NCBI RefSeq assembly: GCF_001425605.1
Contig: NZ_LMRG01000023.1
Coordinates: 134,420 to 198,419 of the forward strand
DNA length: 64,000 nucleotides
Source: Rhizobium sp. Leaf453
Lineage (GTDB): Bacteria; Pseudomonadota; Alphaproteobacteria; Rhizobiales; Rhizobiaceae
Direction of reading: 5' to 3'
This document shows positions 36,038-44,094 of this stretch, piece after piece. The position numbers and the translations under genes are program-made. Every line of letters begins with the position of its first letter. Within the stretch, counting starts at the first letter, position 1. The notes under the pieces are model-generated. The model worked only from the letters and a program-made list of their open reading frames with translations. It was not told where the DNA came from and ran no database searches.

Positions 36038-37198
36038 TCACGCCCCCAGCGGCCGCAGCAGGTCGCGGCTGATGATGTGGCGCTGGATTTCCGATGTGCC
36101 GTCCCAGATGCGCTCGACGCGGGCATCGCGCCAGAAACGGGCGAGCGGCAAGTCGTCCATGAGGCCCATGCCGCCATAGATCTGGATCGCCTGATCGGTG
36201 ACGCGCGCGAGCATCTCCGACGCGTAGAGCTTCGCAGAGGCAATCTCGCGGTTGGCGGGAAGCTTCTGGTCAAGCCGCCAAGCGGCAGCGAGCGTCAGGT
36301 AATCGGCGGCGTCGATTTCGGTGATCATGTCGGCGAGCTTGAAAGAGACGCCCTGGTTGGCGCCGATCGGTTTGCCGAACTGCTTCCGTTCGGCCGCATA
36401 GGGCAGGGCATAATCGAACACCCGGCGCGCGCGGCCGACACAGGTGGCGGCAACCGTGATGCGGGTGGCGTAGAGCCAGTCATTGGCGATGTCGAAACCC
36501 TTGTGGACTTCGCCGAGAATGGCGGAGGAGGGCAGGCGGCAATCGTCGAAACTGAGGATGCAATTCTTGTAGCCACGATGTGACACGCTGTCATAGCCGT
36601 TGCGGATTTCGAAGCCGGGCGTGCCGCGATCGACGAGGAAACAGGTGATCTTCTTCTTCGGGCCGCGGGGTGTCTCTTCCTCGCCGGTGGCGATAAAGAC
36701 GATGACGAAATCGGCGATATTGGCATGGCTGATGAAATGCTTGGTGCCGTTGACGATCCAGTCTTCGCCATCCTGTTTGGCGAAACACTTCATGCCGCGC
36801 ACATCCGAGCCGGCATCCGGCTCGGTCATGGCGAGCGCGTCGAACTTCTCACCCTTGACGGCGGGGATCAGGTAGCGCTCGCGCTGTTCCGCGTTGCAGG
36901 CCATCAGGATGCCGGAGGGGCGGCCGAAGAAGACGGTCAGGCCCATCGAGCCACGGCCGAGTTCGCGCTCGACCAGCGTAAACGTCTGGTGATCGAGCCC
37001 GGCGCCACCGACTTCCTCCGGCATGTTGCAGGCGAAGAAGCCGAGATCCTTGCACTTCTGCGCAATCTCCTGGCCGAGTTCCTTCGGCACGATCCCGATC
37101 CGCTCGACCTCGTTCTCATGCGGATAGATTTCGGTCTCGACGAAACCGCGAACGGTATCGACGATCATCTGCTGTTCCTCGGTCAGTGCGAAATCCAT
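36038..37198 (-). CDS. Acyl-CoA dehydrogenase, probably gamma-butyrobetainyl-CoA dehydrogenase (CaiA-like)
   Basis: The protein is 386 residues. The ATG at 37198 has GAGGGA 7-8 bases upstream; a 24-codon extension is rejected. Family features: MDFALTEEQQMIVDTVRGF start, FAD-contact AMTEPDAGSDVRG, a C-terminal catalytic Glu in IWDGTSEIQ, and YGGMGLMDDLPLARFWRD. It would form the double bond of crotonobetainyl-CoA (or reduce it). It is flanked by the CaiD-like, synthetase and carnitine dehydrogenase genes. Confidence 0.88.
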   Translation of the reverse strand: MDFALTEEQQMIVDTVRGFVETEIYPHENEVERIGIVPKELGQEIAQKCKDLGFFACNMPEEVGGAGLDHQTFTLVERELGRGSMGLTVFFGRPSGILMACNAEQRERYLIPAVKGEKFDALAMTEPDAGSDVRGMKCFAKQDGEDWIVNGTKHFISHANIADFVIVFIATGEEETPRGPKKKITCFLVDRGTPGFEIRNGYDSVSHRGYKNCILSFDDCRLPSSAILGEVHKGFDIANDWLYATRITVAATCVGRARRVFDYALPYAAERKQFGKPIGANQGVSFKLADMITEIDAADYLTLAAAWRLDQKLPANREIASAKLYASEMLARVTDQAIQIYGGMGLMDDLPLARFWRDARVERIWDGTSEIQRHIISRDLLRPLGA

Positions 37199-37235
37199 GG
37201 TTCGTTCCCTCGTATTATTGGGCTTCGACCTCTCC

Positions 37236-37350
37236 TCAGGTCTGCCCCTCACCCTGGCCCTCTCCCGCATGCGGGGAGACGGAATGACGGAGTTTGCCGC
37301 TTGTCCCTTCTCCCCGTTTCAACGGGGAGAATGTGGCCGAAAGGCCGGAT
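37236..37350. repeat. Intergenic repeat region upstream of the acyl-CoA dehydrogenase gene
   Basis: The stretch contains TTCTCCCCGTTTCAACGGGGAGAA, a 10-bp perfect stem with a 4-base loop (about 37311-37334), flanked by inverted pieces GTTTGCC and GGCAAAC. It is of the same general kind as other rhizobial intergenic palindromes but differs in sequence from the CCCTCCCC family. It lies between the carnitine dehydrogenase and acyl-CoA dehydrogenase genes. Confidence 0.6.
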
Positions 37351-37374
37351 GAGGGGCAAACTCTGAAAAGCGCG

Positions 37375-38862
37375 TTACCGCTTCTGCCCAACAACGCGCC
37401 CGGCATTCGCCGGCACCGGCAGGCCCGCATGGGCGTCCGCCAGTGGCTTGAACTTCGCCAGCACCTCGGGCAGCGGCGGTACCGCTTTTCCTTCCTTGGA
37501 AGACACATGCAGCATGAGGTGCTCGCAGGTTGCCAACAGAGCGCCGTCGGACGGGCGACGCAGCCACATGTAAGTGTGGAGCTTCTTGCCATCGGAGGGC
37601 AGGATCTGGGCGGTGACCTCAAGCGTATCGCCGAGCTTGGCCTCATCCAGCCACTGATTGTGGGATTCGACGGTGTAATAGCTGTGGCCGGCCGCGACAT
37701 AATCCATATCGACCCCGATCAGGCGCAGCAGCGCGTCGGCGGCATCGGCGAAGCATTGGCTGTAGCGGAACTCGGTCATGTGGCCGTTGTAATCGACCCA
37801 GGACGGATGAACCTTCGGCTCCAGCAGCTTGAGCGGCTCGGCGCTCGGCTTCGCGTCCGGCTTCGGCGCGTTGTCCCAGAGATGCGCCTCGAAATCGGCC
37901 AGCAGCTTGCCGGCGCCCCAGCCCTTGCCGCCGTTGGAGCCCTTCAGCGTCTGCATGATGCCGACGAGGTTTTCGTCGCGGATGCGCTCGAGTTCGCGGA
38001 AGCCGTAGGCACCCGACTGGGCGTCGGACTGGCTGGCGATCTTGTCGACCAGTTCGTCATCGAGATCGACAACATCCATCAACTTGGTCCAGGGCCAGGA
38101 GAGGCAGGGGCCGAACTGGGCGATGAAGTGGCGCATGCCGGCTTCACCACCGGCGATGCGATAGGTCTCGAACATGCCCATCTGCGCCCAGCGCATGCCG
38201 AAGGAATAGCGGATCACGTCGTCGAGCGTCTCGGTGTCGCAGATGTCATCCTTGATCAGCCAGAGACCTTCGCGCCAGATGGCTTCCAGCAGCCGGTCGC
38301 CAACAAAGGCTTCGATTTCCTTCTTGAGGATGACGCCCTTCATGCCGATCGGTGCGAGACGTGCCTTGGCGAGTTCCAGTGTTTCGGGCGCCGTCTTTTC
38401 GCCACCGACGAGTTCGGCGAGTGGCAACAGATAGACCGGGTTGTAAGGATGGGCGACGAACATGCGCTCGGGATGCTTCATGTCGCGCTGCAGATCGGTC
38501 GGCATGATGCCTGACGTGGAGGAGCCGATCAGCGCCTTCGGATCGGCGGCGGCGTCGATCTGGGTGATGACATTGCGCTTCAGGTCGACCCGCTCAGGCA
38601 CGCTTTCCTGAATCCAGTCAGCGCCTTGCGCTGCTTCCTTGATGCTCTTGACGAAGGTGAGTTTGCCCTTCGGAGGCAACGGCGCCATGGTCAACATGGC
38701 ATAGGCGCGCTCGGCATTGGCAAGCACTTCGCCGACGATACGTTCAGCTTCCGGATGTGGATCGTACATGGCGACATCAATGCCGGCGAGCAGGAAGCGT
38801 GCCGCCCAGGCCCCGCCGATAACGCCGCCACCGATACAGGCCGCCTTGGTGATTTTGGTCAT
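37375..38862 (-). CDS. lcdH: L-carnitine dehydrogenase fused to a C-terminal hotdog thioesterase
   Basis: The protein is 495 residues. The start at 38862 (MTKITKAACIGGG) has GGGAA about 8 bases upstream; upstream codons are repeat DNA. Residues 1-320 are a 3-hydroxyacyl-CoA dehydrogenase fold with NAD motif GGGVIGGAW and dyad motif VAHPYNPVYLLPLAELV. Residues about 350-495 form a 4-hydroxybenzoyl-CoA-type thioesterase (VHPSWVDYNGHMTEFRYSQCF). In Pseudomonas, carnitine dehydrogenase and the thioesterase that frees betaine from betainyl-CoA are separate genes (cdhA, cdhB); in rhizobia they are known as a fusion. It oxidises carnitine to 3-dehydrocarnitine and later hydrolyses betainyl-CoA. Confidence 0.88.
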   Translation of the reverse strand: MTKITKAACIGGGVIGGAWAARFLLAGIDVAMYDPHPEAERIVGEVLANAERAYAMLTMAPLPPKGKLTFVKSIKEAAQGADWIQESVPERVDLKRNVITQIDAAADPKALIGSSTSGIMPTDLQRDMKHPERMFVAHPYNPVYLLPLAELVGGEKTAPETLELAKARLAPIGMKGVILKKEIEAFVGDRLLEAIWREGLWLIKDDICDTETLDDVIRYSFGMRWAQMGMFETYRIAGGEAGMRHFIAQFGPCLSWPWTKLMDVVDLDDELVDKIASQSDAQSGAYGFRELERIRDENLVGIMQTLKGSNGGKGWGAGKLLADFEAHLWDNAPKPDAKPSAEPLKLLEPKVHPSWVDYNGHMTEFRYSQCFADAADALLRLIGVDMDYVAAGHSYYTVESHNQWLDEAKLGDTLEVTAQILPSDGKKLHTYMWLRRPSDGALLATCEHLMLHVSSKEGKAVPPLPEVLAKFKPLADAHAGLPVPANAGRVVGQKR

Positions 38863-38914
38863 GGTTGTTCCCATCTCGTCATTTTTATCTTTGGCATCGT
38901 GTGAGCGGCGATTA

Positions 38915-39116
38915 CCCCTCACCAACTTCGGCCAAGGGTTCGACTGCGTCTCACCCGGCCTTCGTATCCTCTCCCGCAAGGGGAGAGGTAGACTCCCGGC
39001 ACCATCTCGCCTCATTCGGGGGGCGGTGATCGTGGCACCCCTACCTCTCCCCTTGTGGGAGAGGATAGTAAGCCCGCGTGAGACGCAGTCGAACGCTGGG
39101 CGCACTTGGTGAGGGG
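38915..39116. repeat. Long (about 200 bp) imperfect inverted repeat inside the carnitine operon
   Basis: Outer arms CCCCTCACCAA (38915-38925) and TTGGTGAGGGG (39106-39116), middle arms TTCGACTGCGTCTCAC (38939-38954) and GTGAGACGCAGTCGAA (39078-39093), and inner arms TATCCTCTCCC...AAGGGGAGAGGTAG (38965-38991) against CTACCTCTCCCCTT...GGGAGAGGATA (39041-39067) all match in reverse complement. The whole forms one cruciform/hairpin with a central unpaired stretch of about 50 bases. The termini look like those of a small MITE or a rhizobial intergenic mosaic element. Confidence 0.85.
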
Positions 39117-39142
39117 GGAGACTTGCCCCAGGCGCTAATGTC

Positions 39143-40045
39143 CTACCGCTTCACCAGCTTCAGCTTCTCACGCACTTCAGCTGGCCCGATGATCTTGGCG
39201 CCCATGCCCTCGATGACGCTGACTGCCTTTTCGACGAGCTGGGCATTGGTGGCGAGCTGGCCCTTGCCGACATAGAGATTGTCTTCCAGGCCGACGCGGA
39301 CATTGCCGCCGGCAAGCACCGCCGCTGCCGGGTAGGCGAGCGCGTTGCGGCCGATCGAGAAGGCGGAGAAAGTCCAGTTATTCGGGACATTGTTGACCAT
39401 GGCCATGAACGTGTTGAGGTCATCAGGCGCACCCCACGGAATGCCCATGCAGAGCTGGATCAGCACCGGATCCTCGATCAGGCCTTCCTCGACAAGCTGC
39501 TTGGCGAACCAGAGATGGCCGGTATCGAAGGCTTCGATTTCCGGGCGAATACCGAGATTGGTCATCATCTTGGCCATGGCGCGCAGCATCGACGGCGTGT
39601 TGGTCATCACATAGTCGCCGAGCGAGAAGTTCATCGTGCCGCAATCGAGCGTGCAGATTTCCGGCAGGCATTCGGCAACGTGCGACACGCGTTCGGTGGC
39701 GCCGGCCATGTCGGTACCATTCGGATTGAGCGGCAGCGGGCTCTCGACATTTCCGAAAATCAGGTCGCCGCCCATGCCGGCGGTCAGGTTCAGGACGACG
39801 TCGACATCGGCGGAGCGGATGAGGTCGGTGACTTCCTTGTAGAGGTCGTTGCGGCGGCTCGGCGCGCCGGTTTCCGGATCGCGGACGTGACAATGCACGA
39901 TGGCGGCACCAGCCTTGGCGGCGTCGATGGCGGATGCCGCGATTTCCTTCGGCGACCTCGGCACATGCGGCGACTTGCCGGCGGTATCGCCGGATCCGGT
40001 AACGGCACAGGTGATGAAAACGTCGCGGTTCATGCTCAGTGGCAT
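39143..40045 (-). CDS. cdhC: Beta-keto acid cleavage enzyme (BKACE, DUF849), 3-dehydrocarnitine cleavage (CdhC-like)
   Basis: The protein is 300 residues. The start at 40045 follows GGGGAGG by 5 bases. Family features: Zn-binding HCHVRDPETG, VLNLTAGMGGD, SLDCGTMNF-like turn and GLEDNLYVGKGQLATNAQLV near the end. BKACE enzymes transfer acetyl-CoA onto a beta-keto acid; CdhC splits 3-dehydrocarnitine into betainyl-CoA and acetoacetate. As the first gene of the operon, next to the carnitine dehydrogenase-thioesterase fusion, the assignment is well supported by context. The product feeds the betaine-demethylation genes at 2.8-9.0 kb. Confidence 0.88.
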   Translation of the reverse strand: MPLSMNRDVFITCAVTGSGDTAGKSPHVPRSPKEIAASAIDAAKAGAAIVHCHVRDPETGAPSRRNDLYKEVTDLIRSADVDVVLNLTAGMGGDLIFGNVESPLPLNPNGTDMAGATERVSHVAECLPEICTLDCGTMNFSLGDYVMTNTPSMLRAMAKMMTNLGIRPEIEAFDTGHLWFAKQLVEEGLIEDPVLIQLCMGIPWGAPDDLNTFMAMVNNVPNNWTFSAFSIGRNALAYPAAAVLAGGNVRVGLEDNLYVGKGQLATNAQLVEKAVSVIEGMGAKIIGPAEVREKLKLVKR

Positions 40046-40155
40046 AAAAGCCTCCCCTTGTTCTTGTCCCCATTACGATCCAAGAATTTCCGTTCTGCTT
40101 TTCATTTCCGGATGTTTATTATACATTCTCGGAATTATGAGGTGGAGAGATCGTC

Positions 40156-41127
40156 TTGCTCGTGCCGAAGGAGGAAACCCAGCATATCGATCTGCTGGTG
40201 GTGCCGGAGACCAACCTGATTCTGGTTGCATCGGTGATCGAGCCCCTGCGCGCCGCCAACAGGATCGCTGGAAAAACGCTCTACAGCTGGACCATTTTCA
40301 GCCCGGACGGCCAGTCGATCGAGACGAAGAGCGGCATTCCGATTCCCGTCGCCGGCCCGTTCCGGCCGCAAAATGAGACTGCGCCCCTGTTCGTGCTGTC
40401 GAGCTACAACTGGCGGGCCTATGCGACGACGCAGCTGAAGATGCAACTGTCACGCACCGCCCGGCATCGCGAGGTCATGGCCGGGATCGAGGCCGGCTCC
40501 TGGATGCTGGCCGAGACCAGTCTGCTCGACAATTTCTCGGCCACCAACCACTGGGAGGATTTCGAGGATTTTGCGGCCGCCTATCCGCAGATCACCATGG
40601 TGCGCGAACGTTTCGTCATCGACGGCAAGCGCATAACGACGGGTGGTTCGCTGCCGACGCTCGACCTGATGCTGGAACTGATCCGCCGCCAGCATAGCTA
40701 TTCGCTGGCGCTCGAAGTGTCGCGGCTGTTCATCTACGAGCAGGAGCGGACGAGTGGGGACCTGCTGCAGGTGCCGACGATCGGCAATATGCGCATCCTC
40801 GACGCGCGGGTGGATACGGCCGTCAAGCTGATGGAGGAGACGGTGGATGCGCCGCTGACGCTCACGCGTCTGGCCCGCCGCATCGGCGTCAGCGCCCGCC
40901 ATCTGCAGGACCTGTTTCAGGAGACGATGGGTGTGGCGCCGCATGCGCATTACCTCGCGCTCCGGCTCAATGCCGCCCGGCGCAAGGTGATCGAGACGCG
41001 CGCCGATTTCGCAGATATTGCTGCGGCCACCGGCTTCAATTCGTCCTCGGCCTTTTCTCGCAGTTACCGCGCGCACTATCGCGAAAGCCCGAGCGAGACC
41101 CGCAAGCGTTTGAAGCTCAAGAACTGA
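40156..41127 (+). CDS. cdhR: GlxA/CdhR-like transcriptional activator (GATase1-like plus AraC HTH)
   Basis: The protein is 323 residues if translation begins at TTG 40156, which has GGAG about 9 bases upstream; a GTG at 40162 is an alternative. Residues 5-190 form a DJ-1/PfpI-like amidotransferase domain (LLVVPETNLILVASVIEPLRAAN, AGSWMLAETSLLDNFSATNHWEDF). Residues 220-320 are an AraC HTH pair (LTRLARRIGVSARHLQDLFQE, FADIAAATGFNSSSAFSRSYRAHY). In Pseudomonas aeruginosa the same arrangement (CdhR) activates carnitine genes when carnitine is present. It is divergent from the carnitine operon, which begins 110 bases away. Confidence 0.86.
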   Translation: MLVPKEETQHIDLLVVPETNLILVASVIEPLRAANRIAGKTLYSWTIFSPDGQSIETKSGIPIPVAGPFRPQNETAPLFVLSSYNWRAYATTQLKMQLSRTARHREVMAGIEAGSWMLAETSLLDNFSATNHWEDFEDFAAAYPQITMVRERFVIDGKRITTGGSLPTLDLMLELIRRQHSYSLALEVSRLFIYEQERTSGDLLQVPTIGNMRILDARVDTAVKLMEETVDAPLTLTRLARRIGVSARHLQDLFQETMGVAPHAHYLALRLNAARRKVIETRADFADIAAATGFNSSSAFSRSYRAHYRESPSETRKRLKLKN

Positions 41128-41211
41128 TTCAACGGTTTCAAGCGCTGATTCAAGCGGAGGCGGATCCGCGAATCGAATCAGAAGTTTGCCGTGTGTTGTG
41201 GAGAGAAAGAA

Positions 41212-42411
41212 TCACTCGGCCTTCGGCTCAAGCCTGATCGTCCGGTCCTCTGTCATCATCATGAGCATCTCCTCTGCCACCTGCCTTGAAAGTGCGTTCT
41301 TCTGCCAGACCAACGACAGGCTCTGCATATAGCCGGGACCGAGCCGCAGCATCGCGGGAGCATTGCGCACACGGGCGGCCGAGCTTTCCGGAAGGACCGA
41401 GAGATAGCCGTGATCCATCACCAGATTGAGGATGACCGGGATGGAATCAACCTCGGTCAACGTCAGCCGGTTGCGCTCCTGATCGGTCAGCGTCGCCTCG
41501 ATGAACCGGGTCGCCTGTTGTCGCAGGCCGCTCTTCAGGCTTGGCACCGCGATAGGATGGGATTGCAGCAGTCCTCGGACATCGTCGCCATGACGGGCGA
41601 ACAGGGAGGCATGGCCGGCCAAGGCCAGCGGTGTGCGTGAGATCAGTGTGCCCTCGAACTCCGAGGGGAAGGTTTCGAGATCGAGCAAAACGACATCGAA
41701 GCGGCGGTTTTTCAATCCCGCAATGAGTTCGTCGGCGGTGGTGCTGGAGACGAACAGCGGCTGGCGCGGACGGGCGAGGTGCCATTCGGCGGTCAGTGCC
41801 GCCAGCATGCGGGCGATCTCGCTTTCCGGACCGAGCGGCATCACCGCGCCGAACCGCCAGGTCGCGGCGGCGCGACGGAACCGGTCGCTTGACGCCCGCG
41901 ACAGCCGCCGCCAGACGTCCAGGAGCTCTTCAGCGATGGCGATGGCGGCAAGACCATGCGGCGTGCAGGAGATGCCCGACTGTGAACGGATGAGAAGATC
42001 GTAGCCGAGATCGCGCTCCAGTTCGCTCATCTGCCGGGTCAATTGAGGCTGGCCGGTGCCAGAGATTCGTGACGCGCCACGGATGCTGCCGCTGCGCGCC
42101 ACGGTGACAAAACGATCGAGCGCGGCAAGGCTAACAGACGGTGTAGCACTGGAAAGTGGAGCGCTTCCGAGCGAAAGCAGGGAACGAATGGCGCGGTTCG
42201 CCGCCGCCAGATCCGCCATCCGGCTTTGCGCTTCCAGCGTCGGCACCAGCGTTCCGCCCTCACGGCGAACGAGCGGCACGGCAATCGCCGCCTCGAAGCG
42301 CTTGAGTGCCGCGCTGACGCTAGAGGCCGGCCGGCCGCTGACTTTGGCAACCCTGCGAATGCCGCGTTCTTCAAGGACCGCGTGAACGAGGGAAAGGGTG
42401 GCGATATCCAT
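41212..42411 (-). CDS. LysR-type regulator with two N-terminal HTH domains
   Basis: The protein is 399 residues. The start at 42411 has AAGGA 4-5 bases upstream. Residues 3-60 read as one LysR-type wHTH (IRRVAKVSGRPASSVSAALKRFE...PLVRREGG) and residues 94-153 as a second (SIRGASRISGTGQPQLTRQMSELERDLG...LLIRSQSG), after a 33-residue linker. The effector domain covers about 170-380. It is longer than a standard LysR protein (about 300). It is divergent from the ammonia-lyase-like gene at 42527, with about 115 bases between, and is the obvious candidate regulator of the putative ergothioneine cluster. The second HTH looks like the normal one, while the first is the additional copy. Confidence 0.85.
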   Translation of the reverse strand: MDIATLSLVHAVLEERGIRRVAKVSGRPASSVSAALKRFEAAIAVPLVRREGGTLVPTLEAQSRMADLAAANRAIRSLLSLGSAPLSSATPSVSLAALDRFVTVARSGSIRGASRISGTGQPQLTRQMSELERDLGYDLLIRSQSGISCTPHGLAAIAIAEELLDVWRRLSRASSDRFRRAAATWRFGAVMPLGPESEIARMLAALTAEWHLARPRQPLFVSSTTADELIAGLKNRRFDVVLLDLETFPSEFEGTLISRTPLALAGHASLFARHGDDVRGLLQSHPIAVPSLKSGLRQQATRFIEATLTDQERNRLTLTEVDSIPVILNLVMDHGYLSVLPESSAARVRNAPAMLRLGPGYMQSLSLVWQKNALSRQVAEEMLMMMTEDRTIRLEPKAE

Positions 42412-42526
42412 CAGGTCCTTCACGATCCGGCATGTCCGGATATGTACATCTTGCGTTTCGATTTTGGGATATATCACAAGCGGCGGGATTGGGCATAGCA
42501 TGGCGGTCAACAAGGTGAGTCAAAGC

Positions 42527-44065
42527 ATGCATGCATCGGTGAAAACCATTTTTCTGACAGGCAACCCGCTGGATTTTTCCGCCTTGGAAAAGATCGGCTC
42601 GGGTCAAGTCGTTCCGGTCGTTTCCGATCATTCCTATGCACGTGTCGATGCTGCTCACACCGTTATCGCTGACCGCATAGCCATGGGCCTGCCAGTTTAC
42701 GGCGCGAACACCGGCGTCGGCTCGATGAAGGACCGGCTCTGGACGGTCGATGACCTCGGCGAGTTCAACACGGCGCTGGTCAAGGCCCATCATTTTGGCA
42801 CCGGGCCATTGTTTTCCAAGGCCATCGTGCGCAAGGCGATCGCGATCCGCATCAACACGGCGCTCGGCGGCCGCACGGGCTGCAGCGTCGATCTGGTAAA
42901 GGCCTTCCTCGCTCTTCTGGAGCGCGGCGTCGTGCCGGCTGTGCACCGGCATGGCTCGATCGGTTGTGCCGATATCGGCCTGATGGGGCAGGTGGCCTCC
43001 GTGCTGACCGGCACCGGTGAGGCCTTTTTCGAGGAAGAGTTGCTGGATGCCGGCGAAGCACTTCGCCGCGCCGGCCTCGAGCCGTTCCAGATGCAGCCGC
43101 GCGATGCCTTGGCGGCTCTTAGCGTCAACGCGACAGCCTTTGCTGCCGCTGCCGATGTCATGCGCGAGGCGGCCTCCGCCATTCGTGTGCTGATGACCAC
43201 CGGACTGATGTCATCGCTGGCGCTCGGAGCCTCAGCCGATCCTTGGCGAGTTGCTGCGACACTCGGAACGCGCGGCGAAGCGCTGGTCGGGTCGTGGCTT
43301 TACGGTCAATCCGATTGTGTCGATTGGCCCCTGCCGACGGCGATCCACGATCCACTCAGCCTGCGCATGACCGCGCAGGTCTTCGGCGCCGTCGTCGATA
43401 CGCTGCTGGTGGCCGCCGAGCGGCTGGTCGATGCGACCTATCTCTCCGATGATAATCCTGTGGTTCTCGGCGGCCAGGTGCATGCCTCGGGCGCATCGCT
43501 GCCGCTGACGACGACGCTCTATATCGAGACCGCGCAAATCGCCTTCTCGCATGTGGCGCGCAACGTGCTCAACCGCTGCGTTCTCTTGTCCAACGGCGTG
43601 CGGCGCAATCTGCCGGTCAATCTCGTGGCACCGGGCGAAGTGGCAAGCGGCCTCGGGCCACTGATGAAGCTCGCCGTGGAACTCTACATGCGCGTCCAGT
43701 CGCTGGCCGTGCCGCTCTCGGCCCAGTCGATCGTCGTCGCCGGCGGACTGGAGGAAGAGGCGACCTTCCTGCCGCTGATTGTCGAACGCATGGAAACGCA
43801 GGTGCGCGACCTGCGCCAGATGGCGGCGATCGAGGCCATGCTGTCGGCTCAGGCGATCGATCTTCTCGGCGATAAGCCGCAGGGTGTGACGCAGATCGCC
43901 TATGAGCGGGTGCGTGCCGTCAGCCCGATCTATCTCAAGGATCGGCCGCTATCGAAGGAGATCGAGGCGCTCCATCACGATTTCGCCTGCGAGAAGCTGC
44001 TTGCGACGCTGATCGCGGCAGCCCCCATGCCTGAATTCGACGATTTCTTTGCGCTCGGCAAATAA
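42527..44065 (+). CDS. Histidine-ammonia-lyase homologue lacking the MIO tripeptide, candidate ergothionase
   Basis: The protein is 512 residues from ATG 42527 (GGTGA about 8 bases upstream); ATG 42500 adds nine residues. The HAL/PAL fold is clear: YGANTGVG (Tyr58), the long helical core (PRDALAALSVNATA, DPLSLRMTAQVFGA) and SDDNPVV. At the place where the family has G-S-x-G-A-S-G-D, this protein has G143-S-I-G-C147-A148-D149-I-G, so Ala-Ser-Gly cannot form the MIO electrophile. Ergothionase, which removes trimethylamine from ergothioneine, is a MIO-independent member of this superfamily as I recall. It is the first gene of the cluster. Function is inferred. Confidence 0.82.
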   Translation: MHASVKTIFLTGNPLDFSALEKIGSGQVVPVVSDHSYARVDAAHTVIADRIAMGLPVYGANTGVGSMKDRLWTVDDLGEFNTALVKAHHFGTGPLFSKAIVRKAIAIRINTALGGRTGCSVDLVKAFLALLERGVVPAVHRHGSIGCADIGLMGQVASVLTGTGEAFFEEELLDAGEALRRAGLEPFQMQPRDALAALSVNATAFAAAADVMREAASAIRVLMTTGLMSSLALGASADPWRVAATLGTRGEALVGSWLYGQSDCVDWPLPTAIHDPLSLRMTAQVFGAVVDTLLVAAERLVDATYLSDDNPVVLGGQVHASGASLPLTTTLYIETAQIAFSHVARNVLNRCVLLSNGVRRNLPVNLVAPGEVASGLGPLMKLAVELYMRVQSLAVPLSAQSIVVAGGLEEEATFLPLIVERMETQVRDLRQMAAIEAMLSAQAIDLLGDKPQGVTQIAYERVRAVSPIYLKDRPLSKEIEALHHDFACEKLLATLIAAAPMPEFDDFFALGK

Positions 44066-44094
44066 TCCCCCGGCAAATAATCAAGGATACGCGG

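Noticed and set aside
38915..39116. Insertion sequence
   Set aside because: No transposase frame is present; the element is only a palindromic repeat.
42527..44065. Ordinary histidine ammonia-lyase (hutH)
   Set aside because: MIO residues are absent and neighbouring genes are not hutU/hutI/hutG of the usual type; the homology is to the fold, not to the histidine-specific enzyme.
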